DNA of 64,000 nt. It comes from Trichomonas vaginalis G3 (lineage: Eukaryota > Parabasalia > Trichomonadida > Trichomonadidae). Under the pieces are notes generated by a model. It ran no database searches, was not told the DNA's origin, and worked only from the letters and a program-made list of their open reading frames with translations. The DNA is taken from positions 25,525,411-25,589,410 of the forward strand of contig NC_067203.1 of assembly GCF_026262505.1 (NCBI RefSeq), read 5' to 3'. Every line of letters starts with the position of its first letter. Position 1 is the first letter of the stretch. The position numbers and the translations under genes were made by a program. Of the stretch, positions 52,400 through 61,687 are shown piece after piece.

Positions 52400-52686
52400 C
52401 TTAGCTGTTGAACATTTGCTACTTTCTCTTTTGGTGTTGTTTTCGGCTTTTTCTTCTTTTGTTTTTGTTCCTTTGGCTTTTGCGGCTCAGGATTATATAA
52501 TTTATATAATTCATCAATATCTTCTTCTGTTAATACTTTATTTTTGAAATCTTTCAACTGTTTAAGTTGTGATTTAGTTTTTCCCTTTGTATATTCATTA
52601 TTTTTAATTTTGTCTTTAATTTCAGAAATTATTTTATCATGATATTTCAAAATTTCATTTTTATAATATGAATAATAATAATCCAT
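52369..52686 (-). CDS. Maverick 105-residue protein, unknown
   Basis: Very Lys/Glu/Tyr-rich (MDYYYSYYKNEILKYHDKIISE, later PKEQKQKKKKPKTTPKEKV). Helical and basic. It overlaps the start of the integrase frame by 31 bases. No domain recognised. Confidence 0.45.
   Translation of the reverse strand: MDYYYSYYKNEILKYHDKIISEIKDKIKNNEYTKGKTKSQLKQLKDFKNKVLTEEDIDELYKLYNPEPQKPKEQKQKKKKPKTTPKEKVANVQQLRCKTPRSFRP
52371..52403. repeat. Inverted copy of double hairpin copy 2 (copy 6)
   Basis: 33 bases match 48059-48092 on the other strand with two differences. The GGTC-tgaag-GACC hairpin is kept; the other stem is weaker. Confidence 0.6.
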
Positions 52687-52697
52687 ATCATCACCCG

Positions 52698-52805
52698 TTA
52701 TATTTTATTATGTTTTTGGAGATATGATTTTAATTCATAATAATTAAGAAAATTTTGATTAAGTACTAAATCATCAATTAAATTTTCTAAATCTGCGTTA
52801 TCCAT
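52698..52805 (-). CDS. Maverick 35-residue acidic peptide
   Basis: ATG at 52805 preceded on the coding strand by TTTATTTTATTTTTATATAA, the element's leader. It reads MDNADLENLIDDLVLNQNFL, then YYELKSYLQKHNKI. Short; accepted mainly because of the leader. Confidence 0.35.
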   Translation of the reverse strand: MDNADLENLIDDLVLNQNFLNYYELKSYLQKHNKI

Positions 52806-52829
52806 TTATATAAAAATAAAATAAATGTT

Positions 52830-53291
52830 TTAAGGGTGCCCACCTCTTTGAATCATAGTATCAAAACCATTATTTACATATTGAATCGCATCATTAACGG
52901 TTCCTCCTTCTAAAACGGTATCAAATGGTGGAGTCCAGATTTCCTGATGATGATCATAAAATCCAGCAAAATTAATCGTATTATTAGGTAAAATATGAAT
53001 CTCAGCGGTATATCTTCTATCTAAATTTGGATGCCTTATATGTATACCATTACTGCCCGGATAAAATCTCAAACCTTGATTTTGTTGACGCATCAAATTA
53101 TTGAAATTTCTTTCTTCAGGGGTGAATGTTCTTCTCCGTTGACGTTGTGGTGGTGGTGGTGGTGGTCGTTGTTGCTGCTGTTGATGCTGTGGTGGGATTT
53201 GAAAAATTCGTTGCGGTTGATTATTTGGAATCTGAAAGTTAAAACCATTTGGTATAAATCTATTCGGTTCCTTTTGTCTCTTCTGTGGCAT
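52830..53291 (-). CDS. Maverick Pro/Gln-rich protein
   Basis: 153 residues. A low-complexity N-terminus with a poly-Gln and poly-Pro run (about 35-50), then a basic RQRRRTF segment and a beta-like C-terminal half (YTAEIHILPNNTINFAGFYD). The leader TTTTATTTTTAATAAA precedes ATG 53291. No family recognised. Confidence 0.5.
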   Translation of the reverse strand: MPQKRQKEPNRFIPNGFNFQIPNNQPQRIFQIPPQHQQQQQRPPPPPPQRQRRRTFTPEERNFNNLMRQQNQGLRFYPGSNGIHIRHPNLDRRYTAEIHILPNNTINFAGFYDHHQEIWTPPFDTVLEGGTVNDAIQYVNNGFDTMIQRGGHP

Positions 53292-53347
53292 TTTATTAAA
53301 AATAAAATTTTAAATTCATGACTCAACCCCTACGTTTTTAAATTGTA

Positions 53348-54556
53348 TTAAATAAATGGCATACAACATCCATTTTCACAACATACAGCCTTAGTGTGTG
53401 CTCCTGTTAATGCAGTCTTACCGATTGTTAAGCGAGTCATTGACCCGTTTTTAAGTTGTAAATTAATATTCTGACCATCAAATATCACTTTATCATTTAT
53501 TATATCCAAATAATTTTTAGGTGTTAATTGTTTATTTTGTCGTAAACTAACACCTTTCATTTTTTGTGCAATCTTTTTAAAATCACTTCCATCAATTGAA
53601 CCGTTGAATGATGTATAACACTTAGGGCATAAAGCAACCATGTTATCACCTTGTTTCTCAATTGCTAAACCCAATAACTTCTTCTCATGTGCTTTTTCTT
53701 CAGCTTTATTCTTTAATTTAGGTTTAAATTTCTCATCAAAACAGAAGAAATCAAATGGTGCGAATTTGAAAATGTTTTTATCATAAAATTGTTTATCGGT
53801 AACAATTGCTTGAAATGCTTGAGTGTTAGGAAGATTTGGGTCGCCAGCGATTGCCCAATAAGATGAATCAGTATCACCTTCAATGAAATGAAAACGATTA
53901 ACATTCATGCATTTATACATAAAATCATAAATGAAAACCAAATACCAGTATTTAGCATTATCTAAAGTGAAGAATGCCTCTTGTAAACATGTATCACATC
54001 TATAAAATCTATCTTTAAGCATCACTTGATATGTATCTTCACCTATTTCTCTTATGTTTTTAAACTTATTTGACATACATGCAACGCGTGCCTTCTGTGC
54101 ATTCATTATTTTAGTCTTTGCGTAATTTTGTGTATTCATTGCATCGTAACCATATGATCCATTAAGTGAAATCTTGCAAAATAAACTTTTTCCTTTATTT
54201 CCTTCTAATTCAGCCTTTTGTCTTTCGTTCATAAATTCGTTCGCAAATTCATTAAAACAAGTGTTTTTCGTAAATGTTAAAATTGATTGAATATCATCGA
54301 TGATAAAATGAAATCTGTCTATTAGATACCAAAGATAATAAGAAGAAAATGGTTGATATTGGTTGTGTGTTGATGCTAACTGAGTTAATTTCCTCTGTTT
54401 CTGGTCAACTGGTAGATTGTTTGATTTCATGTAATTATACATAAAACTGCCAATTGTTTTTTCATCTGTGATAATATCTAAGTTTCTTATTATCGGTAAA
54501 AAGTTTATGTAATCATTAATGTATTTTTCATCAATGTGACCCTTTACTTCAGCCAC
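53348..54556 (-). pseudogene. Maverick DNA polymerase B, palm/thumb part
   Basis: Contains family B polymerase motifs: KISLNGSYGYDAMN (motif B region, with the NxxYG core) and FIEGDTDSSYW (motif C, the DTDS catalytic pair). A later CPKC pair may bind zinc. Polintons use protein-primed polymerases of this family to copy their own DNA. The polymerase region of this element looks broken. Confidence 0.75.
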
Positions 54557-54974
54557 GAATAAAGTATTTTTCTTCTTAATATTCCCAGTGCTTTTGCTTT
54601 CTTTGTTGCTGTATCACAAATGATAACACCATTCAATCTTCCCGGCATATACATTTTATGGTCAGTATATTGAATGAAATCATGAGGATTAGATGAAAAT
54701 GATGAAGGATATAATGAATTAAATCAACACCAACGAAATGAGTCATGATGTTGGTGTCCTCATTTGATACAGTTTTAGTTTCTGGACTATATGAAAGTTT
54801 ATTAATGTGCGTGATTCCTTTAAGATTAACACGATGTTGAACATTTGATAGACCACCAGTAATTCCATTACGGAGAATGTGATAAGCTTCAACTGAATCT
54901 AAAGTCATTGGTAAATTATTTTTTAATGCATAATTTCTTAAATTGATTCTTAAACGTTGAACATCTTCATCTTT

Positions 54975-55112
54975 ATTTGATTTTACGACATTGCAATAAC
55001 AACACATTAACTGACAATTTTCTTTGGTATGTGGTTTTTCATTATCGATTCTATCCAATGTTTTATTTGCATATGTAAACGCTTTACCACACATTTTGCA
55101 TTTAGATGAAAG
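54975..55112 (-). other. HNH/zinc-finger-like domain inside the polymerase gene
   Basis: A CxxC pair, then LDRID, a His, then CCYC: the order expected for an HNH nuclease with a structural zinc. Confidence 0.6.
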
Positions 55113-55912
55113 GATTAAATCGTGATAGTATTGAAAATCATCCATTGAAACATTATTTTTAGTATCTCTTTCTGCTTTTTCATCTTGTTTCTTATATGAT
55201 TCAATTTTATATTTCCAATACTTTTTCGTTAATTCAAAACTTGATTCTATCTCTTCCTCAGGATATTTTTCATTAGGATTAAAGTCTTTATATGCTAAAG
55301 CGTAACGAATCATTGAAGCATTCGATGATAAAGAAAGATTATGAAGCATATCAATTTTATAAACAAATGTTTCTTCAATAATTTTATCGATTGGGTCAAT
55401 CATAATTTCAACATCTTTATTGCAATAATGAATAAAATATTCTAATCTATTCTTAAAATTTTTAGCATCATTGAGATATATTTGATAATCACTATCTGAT
55501 ATAGTTTCTTGAGTTAATGCTGAATAAAATGAATCTTTCGTGAATGGTTCCTCTTTATATAATTCTTCTTCGTAATTCTCCCATGTGATGAATTGATAAG
55601 GGAAAAAGGATTTAACACGTGATTTATTGTTTCCGAAATCTTGAGTGAATTGGTCTAATGTCCCACCCGCTATATAATTTCTGATGTCAATAAATCTCAA
55701 TTCATATGGAACGTTTGTTTTCTTTACAATGATTTGCTTAAATTGTGAAGATGAACCCAGCATTGATTTTATTTTCCATTTTGCAGTGTTTAAATCACGA
55801 AGAATTAAATTTAAATCAAACTTTCCCGAATTAAAACCTATGATATTCACTTTATTGAATTCCTCATCTAGAAGTTCTTTAAATGCTTCCTTCTGTTTTT
55901 CATTTAATGTAT

Positions 55913-55938
55913 GGGACAAAGTCCCCGCCGTTTGCGGC
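55913..55938. repeat. GC-rich double hairpin (Maverick, copy 7)
   Basis: GGGAC-aaa-GTCCC (55913-55925), then GCCG-tttg-CGGC (55927-55938), within the polymerase exonuclease coding region; it encodes KPQTAGT. Confidence 0.7.
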
Positions 55939-56158
55939 TTCATTAATTCATTGTATTGACTCATATTTGATTTAGCAACTAATGAACAGGTTGAAAATAA
56001 AAACTCAATCCAATCAGAAATAAAAGAATCACTCGAAGTTAAGCAAAAATTCCTCGTATATGTTTTATCATTTAATTTAACCGTTGATGATACCATGAAT
56101 GGTTTTAAGTAAGCGTTCAAAGTTGCACACTCAGAAAGTTGTAATTCTTCTTTAGTCT

Positions 56159-56806
56159 CTAATGTTTCGAAGTCAAAAGTAATATAATATCTTGTCGGTT
56201 TATAATATTCTGCAAATTGTGAGCTAATAACCACTGATATATCTTCTGTTTCGTAATATGTGGTGCATATGGTTGCTGTGTCTTTTGCAATTGAACGTCT
56301 TGAATTAATCTTCCATTATTTTCTTTACATTTCTCACAATGCTTTAAAAATCTTCTTTGGTTTTTCCTTTCTGGATCATCACGGATAGAATAAACTTCTT
56401 CTTTACAATATGGACAAACTTTATAGCCGGTGAGTGCTTCAACGTCTGTTATTCTGTCAGCGTGAAGTTTTCCACATGGACTCTGTGTTAATAAAATATT
56501 TACTGTTTCAAATTCTGGATCTATCATTATTGATTCCACTAATGGAAAGTCTACCTTATTTATGTCCACGTCTTCTGGTTGAGGATCACAATAATAGAAA
56601 TCAATATTAACATTTAACATTCTCGCTAATCTCTCACTTTCTGATGAAATGTCAAACCCTTCATATGCATCTATTGCTTCATTTAAATAGCTTCTACGAG
56701 TTTTAGGATTAACACCATCAGGAATGTTATAGAAGCGTTTAAATAACCTTCTACCTTCTGCTCTAATTTGATTATCATTCATTTTAGCGGTTCCGTTTTT
56801 GTTCAT
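56159..56806 (-). CDS. Maverick zinc-ribbon protein next to the polymerase
   Basis: 215 residues, ATG 56806 after the leader TTTTTTATTCTTACATAA. A helical N-terminus and a cysteine/histidine cluster at about 132-160 (CPYCKEEV..., HCEKCKEN) that likely binds zinc. It overlaps the polymerase exonuclease frame. It may be a separate replication protein or belong to the polymerase region; I leave that open. Confidence 0.5.
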   Translation of the reverse strand: MNKNGTAKMNDNQIRAEGRRLFKRFYNIPDGVNPKTRRSYLNEAIDAYEGFDISSESERLARMLNVNIDFYYCDPQPEDVDINKVDFPLVESIMIDPEFETVNILLTQSPCGKLHADRITDVEALTGYKVCPYCKEEVYSIRDDPERKNQRRFLKHCEKCKENNGRLIQDVQLQKTQQPYAPHITKQKIYQWLLAHNLQNIINRQDIILLLTSKH

Positions 56807-56855
56807 TTATGTAAGAATAAAAAATTAAAAAATAAATAAAAATAAAGTTTATTTT

Positions 56856-57588
56856 TTAAAGCCCATAAAATGAATTAAGAACACATAAATTTTTATCATC
56901 TGCGACGTGACGAATACATTTTAATTTACTCAAGAATGCGTACCCTGATACATTAAATCTAATTCCTGTCTTATTTAATTTCACAACTTTGAAAAGGAAT
57001 GTATGAATAGCTATAAAATGATGAGAAGATGTTTTATGGGTTGCTTCCATTTTTTCTGAAATAAATGAATAAATATAATGTTTATACGTTTTCATATCTT
57101 TTATATTCTTAATAACGAATGGTATAGACCTTTCACTTCATCTTCCTTCGGTGCTGTTCTTTCATATGAAACATTATTGGTATCTTCAACAATGAAACCA
57201 CAATCACACAAAAATTTATATGTTCCAATGGTTTCTTTTGATATTTTATCTAATAAATCAAAAACTTTATCAACACCTGTGCATTTATTTAAATAATAAT
57301 TTGTGTAAATATCATGATCTTCTTTCTTAATCGTATTAGTTGCATATGTCACGTTTTTAAGAGCTTTTTTGAATTTTTCGGAATCTAAAGGTGGTGAAAG
57401 TAGGATACAGGGTATTCTTCATTATCAATAAATTGGAACTTATGTTTACGAATAAATTTAGTACCTTCTTCTGAAAGTGTTTCGTCTATTTCACCATCTA
57501 ATAAATTTTGTGTTGATTCTGAGACATAATTTTTATATCTTTCTTCATGAGATTTCTGTACTTCTGATTCTGAAGCTGGGATATTCAT
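56856..57588 (-). pseudogene. Maverick right-end coding region, unknown, looks broken
   Basis: Several minus-strand frames with protein-like sequence, such as YKFLCDCGFIVEDTNNVSYER and HKFQFIDNEEYPVS. No family recognised. Confidence 0.35.
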
Positions 57589-57690
57589 TAAACCCTCTAC
57601 TTCATTTTCATTATATTTTTCAACTTCTCTTAATTCCTTAATTTTTTCATCTATTTCATCTCTTATTTTTTTCAGTCTTTCAATTTCATT

Positions 57691-57963
57691 TCATGTATTC
57701 ATCATCTTTAATCCGTTCTTCATAATATTCAGGGAAAACATCAGGTTCTTTAGGTTTTTCTTCTTCAGATGTGGATATAAGAAATTTATAACATCATCTT
57801 TATTCATTTTTCCATCATAATCTAAATCATTTAATAACTCGGCAAAATTTTGACAATTTCTTAAATAATATTTATTAACCTCATAACCTACCTCCTCTAA
57901 TATATCCTTTATTTCCTCGTTTGTGAATCCTAATTTTTTAACGTTGTTAGTTTTGACGCTCAT
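57691..57963 (-). CDS. Maverick small EF-hand-like protein
   Basis: From ATG 57963 (MSVKTNNVKKLGFTNEEIKDIL), about 90 residues. DYDGKMNKDDVINFLYPHL resembles an EF-hand loop (D-x-D-G-x-x-x-x-D), preceded by a helix, so calcium binding is possible but the match is short. The leader TTTTATTTTTTATTTTGTATGAA precedes it. Confidence 0.4.
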   Translation of the reverse strand: MSVKTNNVKKLGFTNEEIKDILEEVGYEVNKYYLRNCQNFAELLNDLDYDGKMNKDDVINFLYPHLKKKNLKNLMFSLNIMKNGLKMMNT

Positions 57964-58024
57964 TTCATACAAAATAAAAAATAAAATAATAAACATAACT
58001 AAGTTTTAATTTTTCGTAAGAAGT

Positions 58025-58222
58025 TTATTTTATTTTTATATATAAATCATTCTTAAGGTCAAACAGACTTCTTATTTTTATATGAATTCCATCCTCTTTA
58101 ATGTCATCAATGATTTCCATTTCATTATTTTCAATTTCTTCTTCTCGTTTATGAGGTCTTTGATTATGACTCCATTGATTCCATGAAATTAAATATTCTT
58201 TATCATTATATTTATACCTCAT
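58025..58222 (-). CDS. Right-end copy of the terminal-repeat protein frame
   Basis: The first 46 residues are identical to those of the frame at 40587 because both lie in the terminal repeats; the frame then leaves the repeat and ends after 19 unrelated residues. Confidence 0.4.
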   Translation of the reverse strand: MRYKYNDKEYLISWNQWSHNQRPHKREEEIENNEMEIIDDIKEDGIHIKIRSLFDLKNDLYIKIK

Positions 58223-58490
58223 TAGCTTATTTTGGCTTTCATATTCATTTAATAATTCACAATCTTCATTTTTAAATTAAAGTTTAATCCATTCAGGATT
58301 TAAACAATGTTTAATTAATCGCGGAATATCTGCCATCATCTATATATAGCTTCTTTTATAAAAGATAAAAAATAAATTATTTTAAAATTAATGTTAATTT
58401 TTTAATAATTTATAAATAAATATATTTTAATGCATCGTCTATATATAGATGTAACAAAAAAAGTCACTAAACCCGTCCGCATATACTACT
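58084..58490. repeat. Maverick right terminal inverted repeat
   Basis: 407 bases, complementary to the left repeat with about three substitutions, a 2-base and a 22-base length difference. The outer end is CCGCATATACTACT, followed by the target duplication TCGTTC (58491-58496). Confidence 0.88.
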
Positions 58491-58524
58491 TCGTTCTTGA
58501 TTTTTTACACCTCTATTCAAATTA

Positions 58525-59827
58525 TAGGGTGTCCAAAGGTGTGTTTAGCACAAACCTGAATACTGCGAATAGAAATAAACAAGTTACATATATATAAAGT
58601 TTATTTAAATATAATCACCATGGATTCAATCACGCGTTCGCAGCGATCGATCCAGGCTTCAAAGACACGCTTTAAATCATCATGAGAAAATTGCTCAAAT
58701 TGCTCTCTTACAAAATTTTCAAGATCATCTGGACTCGCGAATTCGCGTCCTTCAGCTCTCTTTTTTAGCGTGCCGAATAAATAAAAGTCAGAGGGTGCAA
58801 TATCAGGTGAATAAATTGGGTTTGGAACAACTTTGACATTGTTTTCCACCAAGTAATTCATTACCTTATGACTTTTGTGAACTCTTGAATTATCAAAATG
58901 AATTGCAAACTTTTGTTTTTGTTGTTTGGATTTCTCAAACTCATCAGAATTGATAATTTGAGTAAGAACATTGTCAATTAGATACTGAGCATTCATCGTA
59001 TTAGGTTTTTGAAGAATATCAATTGCGATGATGCCATTCACGCCCCAAAAAACCGACAACATCATCATTGGTGTGTCAATTTTTTTCTTCGGGAATGTTT
59101 GCGGATTTTCATCCTTCGGGATCCACATGATTTTGGCTTCTGTTGCATATTGAAACCAAGACTCGTCCCCTGTTACTAAAAAGCGAAACTTCTTGGATTG
59201 ATACGCACCCAATATAGAGAGGAGCTCTTTCGAAGATTGGACTCTAGATTTTTTTTGAACTGAATTAAGGTTGTGCGGAACCCAACGTGTATACGCTAGT
59301 TTGTAGTTCAAATAATTGTGCAGATAATAACTGACTGTTGTACGTGGTATCTTTGTCATCTCCTCTATCCTTCTGAGTGATGCTCTTGGGTCTTCATCTA
59401 GCACTTGAAGAATTGCTTTGATTTTTCTTTGATCCGGCAATTTTTTGTCAATTTTTATGATGGGCGCCTTTTTGTTCATGAAGTGATACATCCTAACATG
59501 ATACGTTACAGTGGAATAGCTAGGAGCATCCATACCGAAACATTTTACCAATGTCTCGTAGATTTTTTTACAGTCTTTGCATTTTTTTGCAAGAGCGAGG
59601 ATGTTTTCTTTATGATTCATTAAAAAAATGAAAAAAATCCCGCCAAAATTTCCCGCGAAACCGCCTCTTGTCTCAAAATTCATTTTATATCCCGGCATGG
59701 CGCCAAAATACAACATACTCATCATATACATATATTCATATTTTTTATTATATATTTATAATCAGCATATATCTCCTTTAATAGTCTGATATAGAGCGCT
59801 GTGCTAAACGCACCTTTGGACACCCTA
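58525..59827. mobile_element. Mariner DNA transposon, apparently complete
   Basis: 1,303 bases. Terminal repeats of about 27 bases begin TAGGGTGTCCAAAGGTG at both ends (one or two mismatches) and the element is flanked by the TA dinucleotide (58523-58524 and 59828-59829), the mariner target duplication. Size and layout agree with the Tvmar type known from Trichomonas vaginalis. It sits 28 bases outside the Maverick target duplication, in host DNA. Confidence 0.92.
58601..59620 (-). CDS. Mariner transposase (D,D34D)
   Basis: 339 residues from ATG 59620 (MNHKENILALAKKCKDC); an in-frame ATG at 59731 would add 37 residues rich in Gly and Phe and is less likely, as family members are near 340-350. 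Two helix-turn-helix regions (KIYETLVKCFG..., and DPRASLRRIEEMTKIPRTTVSYYL) bind the terminal repeats. The catalytic triad is complete: TGDESW, HFDNSRVH, and SPDIAPSDFYLFG with exactly 34 residues between the second and third Asp. WVPHNL and YSPDIAPSD are mariner signatures. No stop or frameshift is seen, so it may still be functional. Confidence 0.93.
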   Translation of the reverse strand: MNHKENILALAKKCKDCKKIYETLVKCFGMDAPSYSTVTYHVRMYHFMNKKAPIIKIDKKLPDQRKIKAILQVLDEDPRASLRRIEEMTKIPRTTVSYYLHNYLNYKLAYTRWVPHNLNSVQKKSRVQSSKELLSILGAYQSKKFRFLVTGDESWFQYATEAKIMWIPKDENPQTFPKKKIDTPMMMLSVFWGVNGIIAIDILQKPNTMNAQYLIDNVLTQIINSDEFEKSKQQKQKFAIHFDNSRVHKSHKVMNYLVENNVKVVPNPIYSPDIAPSDFYLFGTLKKRAEGREFASPDDLENFVREQFEQFSHDDLKRVFEAWIDRCERVIESMVIIFK

Positions 59828-59912
59828 TATTTTAAAAATTATAAATATCTAATTACTTTCTACTAATTAATTTCCATTGATGTTAAAATTTTTTAATTGA
59901 GTCGTAAAATTA

Positions 59913-60791
59913 ATGCAGATCGATTATGATTATTATGCGCGCAATATAAAAGAAATTATCAATGAAAACTTTATTAAGCTTAGAAACACGCCCCAAATGT
60001 GCGAAATTTTAGAAAGGGCGCGCCTTTCTGTAGGTCAATTTCAAACAATTTTCAAAATTGTAAAAAAAAACTTTGATCCAGGGGACATCATCTCAATGCT
60101 GAAATATACACATGTAAGTTTTAAACAAGAAAAAGATAACTACGAAGTCATTAAATTTATTGCAGAAATTTTTGATATGAATCTATTAAAAGAAATACTA
60201 TCAAGACTCACAGGTAATTTACAATATGATGATATATCACACGAATCCCCAAAAAATCATTCAATTCAACATCAGGATTTCAATTCGTCAAAATTGTTTA
60301 CTAAAGTATATAGGATTTTGGAAAATGCAGCAGAGGAAAATGATACAAAAACTATCATAGAATATGTAAAAAACAATGGCTGGCAAATTACTCAAAAAAA
60401 TGGAACAAATTGCATTCTTTATGCTGCATATAAAGGAAACCTTAAGCTTGTTAGATTGCTACAAGAAAATGGGGCAGATCCATGCTCTAAGAATGATGAA
60501 GATGTTACAATTCTTCATTATTTCTGTCACAATGGCTCTATAGAAGGAGTTGAATTTGCACTTAGATTTATCAACGTAAATGCTATCACTAAAACAACAA
60601 AAAGAACTCCTCTCCATATTGCCGCCCATGGAAATTACGACCAGCTTTGCACTTTCCTTTGTAATCAAAAGGGTATTAAAAAGGACGAAAAAGATTCTGA
60701 AAACCTAACACCACTTGGTCTAGCATTAATAGAAGGAAAAGCTGATGCACAGAGGGCACTAAGAGCTAAAAATTGCAGATCCTGTATATAA
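59913..60791 (+). CDS. Ankyrin-repeat protein of trichomonad type
   Basis: 292 residues. A helical N-terminal domain (1-100, DYDYYARNIKEIINENFIKL) is common to trichomonad ankyrin proteins. Repeats follow at about 145-285: NGTNCILYAAYKGNLKLVRLLQENGADPCSKND, VTILHYFCHNGSIEGVEFALR, TKRTPLHIAAHGNYDQLCTFL and LTPLGLALIEGKADAQRAL. It ends shortly after, with Cys-rich RAKNCRSCI. The gene begins about 80 bases right of the mariner, so the mariner lies in its upstream region. Confidence 0.8.
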   Translation: MQIDYDYYARNIKEIINENFIKLRNTPQMCEILERARLSVGQFQTIFKIVKKNFDPGDIISMLKYTHVSFKQEKDNYEVIKFIAEIFDMNLLKEILSRLTGNLQYDDISHESPKNHSIQHQDFNSSKLFTKVYRILENAAEENDTKTIIEYVKNNGWQITQKNGTNCILYAAYKGNLKLVRLLQENGADPCSKNDEDVTILHYFCHNGSIEGVEFALRFINVNAITKTTKRTPLHIAAHGNYDQLCTFLCNQKGIKKDEKDSENLTPLGLALIEGKADAQRALRAKNCRSCI

Positions 60792-61687
60792 TTATCTATC
60801 TTGTTCAATATATCCCATTTAATAATAAATAATGATAATCAATGTATAGATTTCGAAAAATTTTACAATTCATTTTATTTTTAAACAGTTTTGTCTATAT
60901 TTATTAATCATAGTTATTGGGTTAGTGCTATTTATATCAAAATCTCAATAGATTATTTCGATTTCGATTTTGAATCTAAAAATCACAAAATAATCGCAAG
61001 TTTTTCTGGAGGAAGCTCCCAATGGATTTAAGTAAGCCATTTTATAATATAAGATTTAATTTCTTCTCAGTCATGACGTTTATTGAAAAGGTAATATAAA
61101 ATGTCAGAACATTTCTCAAGTAATTTTCTTTTAAAATGAGTCTAAAATGAAGATAAATAAATGCCGAGAATTAATTTTTTTAATAAACGTGCGCCCCACA
61201 AAAAATAACAACGATTTTGAATTAACATGTTACATTTTGAAAGAAGTTCTGAAATACTAATGTAAAAGCGTTTTAAAACAAGTTAACATCCACTCGTAAA
61301 AATTATACATTAATTCAATTCAAAAAAATTATTTATTAGGTCATCGATTTTGATACGTATGCATATTAAAAATATAAGAAAATTATTCGGACAAAAAGAA
61401 ATGGTGACAGTTCTGAGGTAAAATGAATAATTATTCTCCATTAGATGTACATTCCTTTTTATCAGTTATGGCCCATTAGATTTTTGAGAACGACGTAAAA
61501 ATCAAAATCAACTTGATACGATTGCTATTCATTTTGATTATACAATAGATACTATAGTTATTTTTCAATATTTTGGTCAGACCGTCCCGTTCAATTTAAA
61601 AATCAAATGCTCAAAATTGAATGAAATTCATAATTTCATAGGATTGATTTTATTATTTTCTGCATCATAATTTTATTAAATAAAAGT
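60792..61687. other. Intergenic spacer
   Basis: AT-rich; no gene, RNA or repeat recognised. Confidence 0.4.

Larger units (their letters stand above)
54633..56234 (-). pseudogene. Maverick DNA polymerase B, exonuclease part with HNH-like insert
   Basis: Exonuclease motifs: ITFDFETLE (Exo I, about 19-26), GFNSGKFDLNLILRD (Exo II, about 133-147) and YCNKDVEIM (Exo III, about 270-278). Unusually, residues 375-420 form a Cys/His cluster, CKMCGKAF...LDRIDNEKPHTKENCQLMCCYCN, typical of an HNH or zinc-finger nuclease fold. The polymerase region as a whole looks broken. Confidence 0.75.
39411..58490. mobile_element. Maverick/Polinton element, near full length, with broken genes
   Basis: It is bounded by terminal inverted repeats beginning AGTAGTATATGCGGACGGG and by a perfect 6-base target duplication TCGTTC outside each end, as expected for Polintons. 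It is 19,080 bases as it stands, about 18.15 kb without the 922-bp insertion and its duplication. Parts recognised: double-jelly-roll major capsid protein, FtsK/HerA-type packaging ATPase, retroviral-type integrase, family B DNA polymerase, fibre-like protein and many small proteins. I see no cysteine protease. Genes left of about 50.9 kb read mostly on +, right of it on -. The terminal repeats differ by only about three substitutions and two small length changes, so insertion is recent. Several genes look broken (about eight to ten breaks in all). Confidence 0.93.

Noticed and set aside
53142-53165. GGT microsatellite
   Set aside because: It is the coding strand complement of a poly-Pro tract, not an independent feature.
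53031-53321. 96-codon frame with a Trp run
   Set aside because: Antisense of the poly-Pro run of the Maverick Pro/Gln-rich protein.
59621-59731. N-terminal extension of the mariner transposase
   Set aside because: The in-frame ATG at 59731 adds a Gly/Phe-rich stretch not usual for mariner; the start at 59620 fits family length better.
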